Origin: Prevotella sp. | GTDB lineage: Bacteria; Bacteroidota; Bacteroidia; Bacteroidales; Bacteroidaceae | Length of the DNA stretch: 64,000 nt | Assembly: GCA_016291595.1 (NCBI GenBank) | Contig: JAEEXN010000005.1 | Span: 1 to 64,000 of the forward strand | Reading direction: 5' to 3' | Part shown: positions 59,541 through 64,000 of the stretch, piece after piece | Layout of the letters: every line of letters starts with the position of its first letter | How positions within the stretch are numbered: the stretch's first letter is position 1 | Notes under the pieces: model-generated | The model's database searches: none | The model's input: the letters and a program-made list of their open reading frames with translations, nothing else | What the model was told of the DNA's origin: nothing | Made by a program: the position numbers and the translations under genes

Positions 59541-60749
59541 TTAGATGTGCAGGGTGTGTCCCATCCGTTCTTTTTTTGTTTTGAGATAACGGTAGTCGTA
59601 TTCATTAGGTGACACCTCAATGGGGACGTTCTCCACAATCTCGAGTCCGTATGCCTCAAGTCCTACTCTTTTCACGGGGTTGTTTGTCAACAAACGCATC
59701 TTGTGGACTCCCAGGTGGCGAAGCATCTGGGCACCGCATCCGTATTCGCGTTCATCAGGTTTGAATCCCAGGTGCACGTTTGCCTCAACGGTATCTAATC
59801 CTTCTTCTTGCAGTTTGTAGGCAGCAATCTTGTTCATCAGTCCTATGCCACGGCCTTCCTGCTGCATATAGATGATCACTCCTTTTCCTTCTTTCTCAAT
59901 CATCTGCATCGCTTTGTGCAACTGCTCACCGCAATCACACCGCTTACTGCCCAGGATGTCGCCTGTCGCACATGAAGAGTGTACACGCACAAGGATAGGT
60001 TCGTCTTTTCCCCACTCACCCTTGATCAGCGCCATGTGCTCCAGTCCGTTGCTCTTCTGGCGGAAAGGAATCAGATGGAAGTGTCCGTAGATGGTAGGAA
60101 GGTCGGCCTCGGTACCCACTTCAATGAGCGACTCTTTCTTCAGCCGGTAGGCAATCATGTCCTTAATGGTGATGATCTTCAGTCCCCATTGCTCTGCAAA
60201 TTTCAGCAGGTCAGGCATTCTTGCCATAGTGCCGTCTTCGTTCATAATCTCCATCAGTGCGCCGGCAGGATAGAGTCCGGCCATGCGACATAGGTCGATG
60301 GCAGCCTCGGTGTGTCCGCTTCTGCGCAAAACACCATTCTCTTGGGCATATAGGGGATTGATATGTCCCGGCCGTCCGAAAGTCTGTGGAGTGGAGTTGG
60401 GGTCAGCCAGCGCCTTGATGGTCTCGGCACGATCGTGAGCAGAAACACCAGTTGAGCATCCTTCCAGTTTGTCAACGGTTACGGTAAAAGGAGTACCCAA
60501 TACCGATGTGTTGTCTATGACCTGATGCGGCAAGTCAAGTTCCTCGCAGCGGCTAAGGGTAATGGGGGCACAAAGTACACCTCTCGCATGTTTCAGCATG
60601 AAGTTTACCTTTTCGGCAGTTATTTTCTCTGCCGCGATAATCAGGTCTCCCTCATTCTCTCGGTCCTCGTCGTCGACAACAACCAGGAATTTTCCTTCCT
60701 TGAAATCTTTCACGGCATCTTCGATGCTACTGAGTTTGATGTTTTCCAT
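59541..60749 (-). CDS. ribBA: Bifunctional DHBP synthase / GTP cyclohydrolase II
   Basis: [115 protein letters not shown]. Confidence 0.97.
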   Translation of the reverse strand: MENIKLSSIEDAVKDFKEGKFLVVVDDEDRENEGDLIIAAEKITAEKVNFMLKHARGVLCAPITLSRCEELDLPHQVIDNTSVLGTPFTVTVDKLEGCSTGVSAHDRAETIKALADPNSTPQTFGRPGHINPLYAQENGVLRRSGHTEAAIDLCRMAGLYPAGALMEIMNEDGTMARMPDLLKFAEQWGLKIITIKDMIAYRLKKESLIEVGTEADLPTIYGHFHLIPFRQKSNGLEHMALIKGEWGKDEPILVRVHSSCATGDILGSKRCDCGEQLHKAMQMIEKEGKGVIIYMQQEGRGIGLMNKIAAYKLQEEGLDTVEANVHLGFKPDEREYGCGAQMLRHLGVHKMRLLTNNPVKRVGLEAYGLEIVENVPIEVSPNEYDYRYLKTKKERMGHTLHI

Positions 60750-60773
60750 ATATTAATATATACCTTATTATAT

Positions 60774-62681
60774 TTATACTGATGCTGTCATCTGGCCAAT
60801 GCGATCGATAATGACTTTATTGGTGTTGATGATGGTACGCAGGTCGTGCGCAAGTCGCAGGCGGAAGTGCCACATGCGGAAGTAGCAGAACAGTCCTATT
60901 GGGACAATGATAAAGGCTGCCATATTCATCCATCTGCGCTCGAACGGCCGCGTGTGGGCTTTCACCGAAACAACAGGATACTTGTTCAACTCGGTCAGAA
61001 TTACCTTGTCGCGGGTGTTTGAAAGATCTTCGATGACTTCTTCTATCTCCTCGTTGATAACCTCGATATGGTGGTCGGGATGGTATTTGAAGAACACTTT
61101 TATAATGTTTGGTGCCCTCTTCAGCTTGTGTTTGTGGGCATAGTCGGCCACACTGGCGCTGATAGCCTCAAGCCGTTGTGCATCAGTGGGGTAGTCGGGA
61201 TCGTTGATGATGACCTCCTTGCCGAATACATGCCGTTTGAGTCGCAGACCCAGCACTTTCATGAAGAAGTTGCGGTATGCATCTATATTGAATACCACAG
61301 AATCTTTGTTGGCTTTATAGGTAAAGAACACGGCTACAGGGGTGAGCACAGCCATAGCGATACCTTTTCCGAACCATATAGCCCACATGCCCCCTCGTGA
61401 CATTCGATAGCCAGTGTTATCAAGGATATAATAGATGATGAACACGAATACCGAGATGATGACAGGAATTCCTAAACCTCCCTTGCGAATGATGGCCCCA
61501 AGAGGTGCCCCGATGAAAAAGAAGACGATACATAGCAGGGCTGTGGTAAACTTGTTGATAGCCTCAATCTTATGCTGGCGGATGACCCTGTCGGCATCAC
61601 CCGTAATCATGCCCTTAAACTCACAGTCGCTCCTGGCGTTCTGCACCTTCGATAGGGCTGAGTTCACGGCCGTCTGCTTATCCTCTGGCTTCAATTTAGC
61701 ATAAATTGAGTCAAAGTCAGTCGTCTTGGCCATGGCTTTCTTTAGTGCTTTTATCGAGTCATTCTTCTCTAGTTTCGCCATTCTGAGGAATGTCTGTTGT
61801 GCATCCCTAAAATATGCTCTGCCAATGCTGTCGTAGGTCTGGTTAAGTGAGTCAATATCGTGATGAATCTGGGCCAGTCCCTTGGCTCTTGCGTCACCTG
61901 AGAAGAAAGAGCCGTCGGTCATGTTAAACCCGCCATCAAAGTCAAGAATGATTTTTTTTGATGAGAATGTTTCCCTGCGGTAAGGCACGGCTGCGCTTCC
62001 TGCCAGTTCCTGCGACCGCATATTCTCAAACCACTCGCCGCTCCACAAACTCATCACCAGGTGTTTTTTCTCTTCTGTCGATTGCAGCATACCTGAGTCG
62101 GCAAGTATGATAGCTGCATCCTCGTAACTGTCGGTCATGCGATAAATCATGATTCCATACAGTTTTCCGGTCTTCATGTCCTTTTTCTGAACATAAAGGT
62201 TGGTGTTGGGAATACCGTCGTAGAATATACCTTCAGGAATCTCCAGCTCAGGGCTCTTCTGCTTCATCGACAGTAGCAACTGAGCCATTTTCTGGTTGGC
62301 ATTAGGACCGATGACGTTTTGGAAATAAAACGAGCCGAGTGCTATCAGGCACGAGATGATGATCAGTGAGCGGAAAGCTTGCATCAATGAGATTCCTGCA
62401 GCCTTGATAGCTGTCAGTTCCGAACTCTCACCCAAGTTTCCGAATGTAATCAGAGAAGATAGCAGAATAGCGAGCGGTAATGCCTGTGGAACGAGCGATA
62501 AGCCCATGTACCAGAAGAATTGGGCCATCACTTCCATAGAGATTCCTTTACCAATCAGTTCGTCGATATAACGCCAAAGAAACTGCATCATCAGCACGAA
62601 CTGGCAGATGAAGAAAGTACCCACAAACAGCAGTCCGAACTGCTTGGTGATGAATATATCTAGTTTTTTGATTCTTGGCAT
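60774..62681 (-). CDS. LptF/LptG-family (YjgP/YjgQ) LPS export permease
   Basis: KLDIFITKQFGLLFVGTFFICQFVLMMQFLWRYIDELIGKGISM...ALPLAILLSSLITFGNLGESSELTAIKAAGISL; FFFIGAPLGAIIRKGGLGIPVIIS. Confidence 0.93.
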   Translation of the reverse strand: MPRIKKLDIFITKQFGLLFVGTFFICQFVLMMQFLWRYIDELIGKGISMEVMAQFFWYMGLSLVPQALPLAILLSSLITFGNLGESSELTAIKAAGISLMQAFRSLIIISCLIALGSFYFQNVIGPNANQKMAQLLLSMKQKSPELEIPEGIFYDGIPNTNLYVQKKDMKTGKLYGIMIYRMTDSYEDAAIILADSGMLQSTEEKKHLVMSLWSGEWFENMRSQELAGSAAVPYRRETFSSKKIILDFDGGFNMTDGSFFSGDARAKGLAQIHHDIDSLNQTYDSIGRAYFRDAQQTFLRMAKLEKNDSIKALKKAMAKTTDFDSIYAKLKPEDKQTAVNSALSKVQNARSDCEFKGMITGDADRVIRQHKIEAINKFTTALLCIVFFFIGAPLGAIIRKGGLGIPVIISVFVFIIYYILDNTGYRMSRGGMWAIWFGKGIAMAVLTPVAVFFTYKANKDSVVFNIDAYRNFFMKVLGLRLKRHVFGKEVIINDPDYPTDAQRLEAISASVADYAHKHKLKRAPNIIKVFFKYHPDHHIEVINEEIEEVIEDLSNTRDKVILTELNKYPVVSVKAHTRPFERRWMNMAAFIIVPIGLFCYFRMWHFRLRLAHDLRTIINTNKVIIDRIGQMTASV

Positions 62682-62903
62682 TTACGTTCCCAATGGCGGC
62701 TTATATTGCTACCAATTTGCAAAATTACTATAAAAAAGTCAGAGAACGGCAGTTTTTTCAGTTTTTTATGGTTACCAGCGTTGTTTTTTAAGGTTTTTGT
62801 ATGGATAGCTATTTGCTACTATAGTCGCTGATACTATAGTTTCCAGAATGTTAGTGTTTTTTTTGGCTCAGAAGGCGTGCCTCCTTTTCGGGGCGTCGCA
62901 TGT

Positions 62904-63305
62904 TTACAGTCCAGTCGACTGGTGCAGCCGGTAAAGGTTGTCGTCCCAGATGTCGTGCAACCATTCTAAATCCTCGGGAACGGCATGGTCAATTACGCTC
63001 AGGATGTAGTCGTTCGTAATGTCGCTTTTAATCATTTCCATCTGCCAGAAGTTTCCTTCCTCGCCCGGTTCGTCATCCCATTCCAGCCTGATGAGCTTCA
63101 TTTTTTTCTCCTCTACGATGGTTGCCGTGCGCTTTTCGTGGTGGCTCCATTCTTCACCCCATGTGAAAGTGAGCTTGTCACCGTCTCTTGTCACCGTGTT
63201 GGCAATCCATTTTTGAAGTCCTGACTCGTTGCTGATTAAGGGCCAGATAATGTTTGGAGAACTAGAATGCAGTTCATATTCCAAATGAATTCTTTGCTTT
63301 TTCAT
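62904..63305 (-). CDS. START-like domain protein; start set at MKKQRIHLEYELHSSS
   Basis: SPNIIWPLISNESGLQKWIANTVTRDGDKLTFTWGEEWSHHEKRTATIVEEKKMKLIRLEWDDEP; upstream extension runs through the promoter region. Confidence 0.82.
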   Translation of the reverse strand: MKKQRIHLEYELHSSSPNIIWPLISNESGLQKWIANTVTRDGDKLTFTWGEEWSHHEKRTATIVEEKKMKLIRLEWDDEPGEEGNFWQMEMIKSDITNDYILSVIDHAVPEDLEWLHDIWDDNLYRLHQSTGL

Positions 63306-63380
63306 AGGGCTAGTCAGTTTTGATTTTCGTATGCAAATATACAAAAAAAAGATGAAGGAGAAAAAATATCCGCGAAATAT

Positions 63381-63411
63381 TTTGCGTATTCCGAAAAATA
63401 TTATACCTTTG
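63381..63411 (+). promoter_or_regulatory. Promoter of tRNA-Met
   Basis: TTTG (63381-63384) N19 TACCTTTG (63404-63411), a full match to the Bacteroidetes -33/-7 consensus. Confidence 0.8.
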
Positions 63412-63433
63412 CACCCGCATTCAAGCAAATGAT

Positions 63434-63510
63434 GGCGGGATAGCTCAGCTGGTTAGAGCGCATGATTCATAATCATGAGGTCGCCGGTTCAATCCCGGCT
63501 CCCGCTACCA
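63434..63510 (+). tRNA. tRNA-Met (anticodon CAT), CCA encoded
   Basis: GGCGGGA acceptor, TAGCTCAGCTGGTTAGAGC D arm, CATGA-TTCATAA-TCATG anticodon arm, GCCGGTTCAATCCCGGC T arm, TCCCGCT-A-CCA. Confidence 0.96.
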
Positions 63511-63512
63511 GG

Positions 63513-63552
63513 AAGAGGACATACTGAATAAACAGTGTGTCCTCTTATCTTT
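63513..63552 (+). terminator. Terminator downstream of tRNA-Met
   Basis: AAGAGGACAtACTGaataaaCAGTgTGTCCTCTTatcttttt. Confidence 0.85.
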
Positions 63553-63775
63553 TTGTTCGTTTGTATGATGAAAGATTCTCAGAATGAAAACTTACTGGTT
63601 TGTTGCTGATTACAGCCTGATTTTAGCGTGTTAGAATTTAATTGTCAGTCAGTAATTTCAGCTTTTGCATGGTTTAATTGAGACAATTATAGATCTTTAT
63701 CCTTTTCAGTCGTTATCTGCCTCTGAGTCAATATGCCTTTAGACCACGGCAGCCTCCTGCGTAATTATAACTTGA

Positions 63776-63842
63776 GGTACAATCAGCCATGTGTTGAGGT
63801 ACATTCGGTCATCGTTCAGGGTACCAACAGGCACATATTGGA
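63776..63842. repeat. 22-bp tandem array, block B (GTACC units, inverted relative to locus 1), locus 2
   Basis: GGTAC at 63776, 63798, 63820; the reverse complement reads GTGCCTGTTGGTACCC, cf. locus 1 GATGCCTGTTTGTACCC. Confidence 0.88.
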
Positions 63843-63847
63843 AGGCT

Positions 63848-63935
63848 ATCACTGTAGTGAAAGGATCCTCTCACTCCAGTGATAGCCTTCTCTCACTCCA
63901 GTGATAGGACTCTCTCACTGCAGTGATAGTTTCTA
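63848..63935. repeat. Palindromic 22-bp tandem array, block A (TCACTnnAGTGA x4), locus 2
   Basis: TCACT at 63849, 63871, 63893, 63915; 45/46 identity of 63862-63907 with 46741-46786. Confidence 0.95.
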
Positions 63936-64000
63936 AAAAATGTTAATTGACGTTTACTTGAACCCTTCCGCCGAAACAGAGATCGTAAAGGGTTTTACTC

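Noticed and set aside
60750-60773. FMN riboswitch upstream of ribBA
   Set aside because: Only 24 bp separate ribBA from the LptF/G gene; no room for a riboswitch.

Overview
Chromosomal window that reads as Bacteroidales, Prevotella-like. This is inferred from SusC/SusD pairs, BACON domains, DUF6377, and TAnnTTTG -7 promoter elements. Core genes include the rpsM-rpsK-rpsD-rpoA-rplQ end of the ribosomal operon, gdhA, metY-like, fba, hpt, adk, obgE, rplS, ribBA, an LptF/G permease, an exbB-exbD-exbD-tonB operon and tRNA-Met(CAT). Accessory features are an orphan VirE/VapE-type ATPase, a SpoIIE phosphatase/SLC13 permease/STAS operon, a large receiver-like plus PEP/pyruvate-binding protein, and a beta-glucan-type PUL (SusC, SusD, surface glycan-binding protein, GH16 with two BACON domains, GH5, GH3, and a DUF6377 regulator). 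The most unusual signal is non-coding. Several intergenic regions carry tandem arrays with an exact 22-bp period (two helical turns). Two composite loci 17 kb apart (46.7 kb and 63.8 kb) combine four palindromic TCACTnnAGTGA units with three GTACC units, all on 22-bp spacing. The GTACC block has switched side and strand between the two copies. Two AT-rich arrays (4.8 kb and 23.3 kb) have the same period with inverted symmetry, and a 21-bp tandem repeat lies at 23.65 kb. Gene calls come from the supplied ORF translations and recognised motifs; no database search was run.
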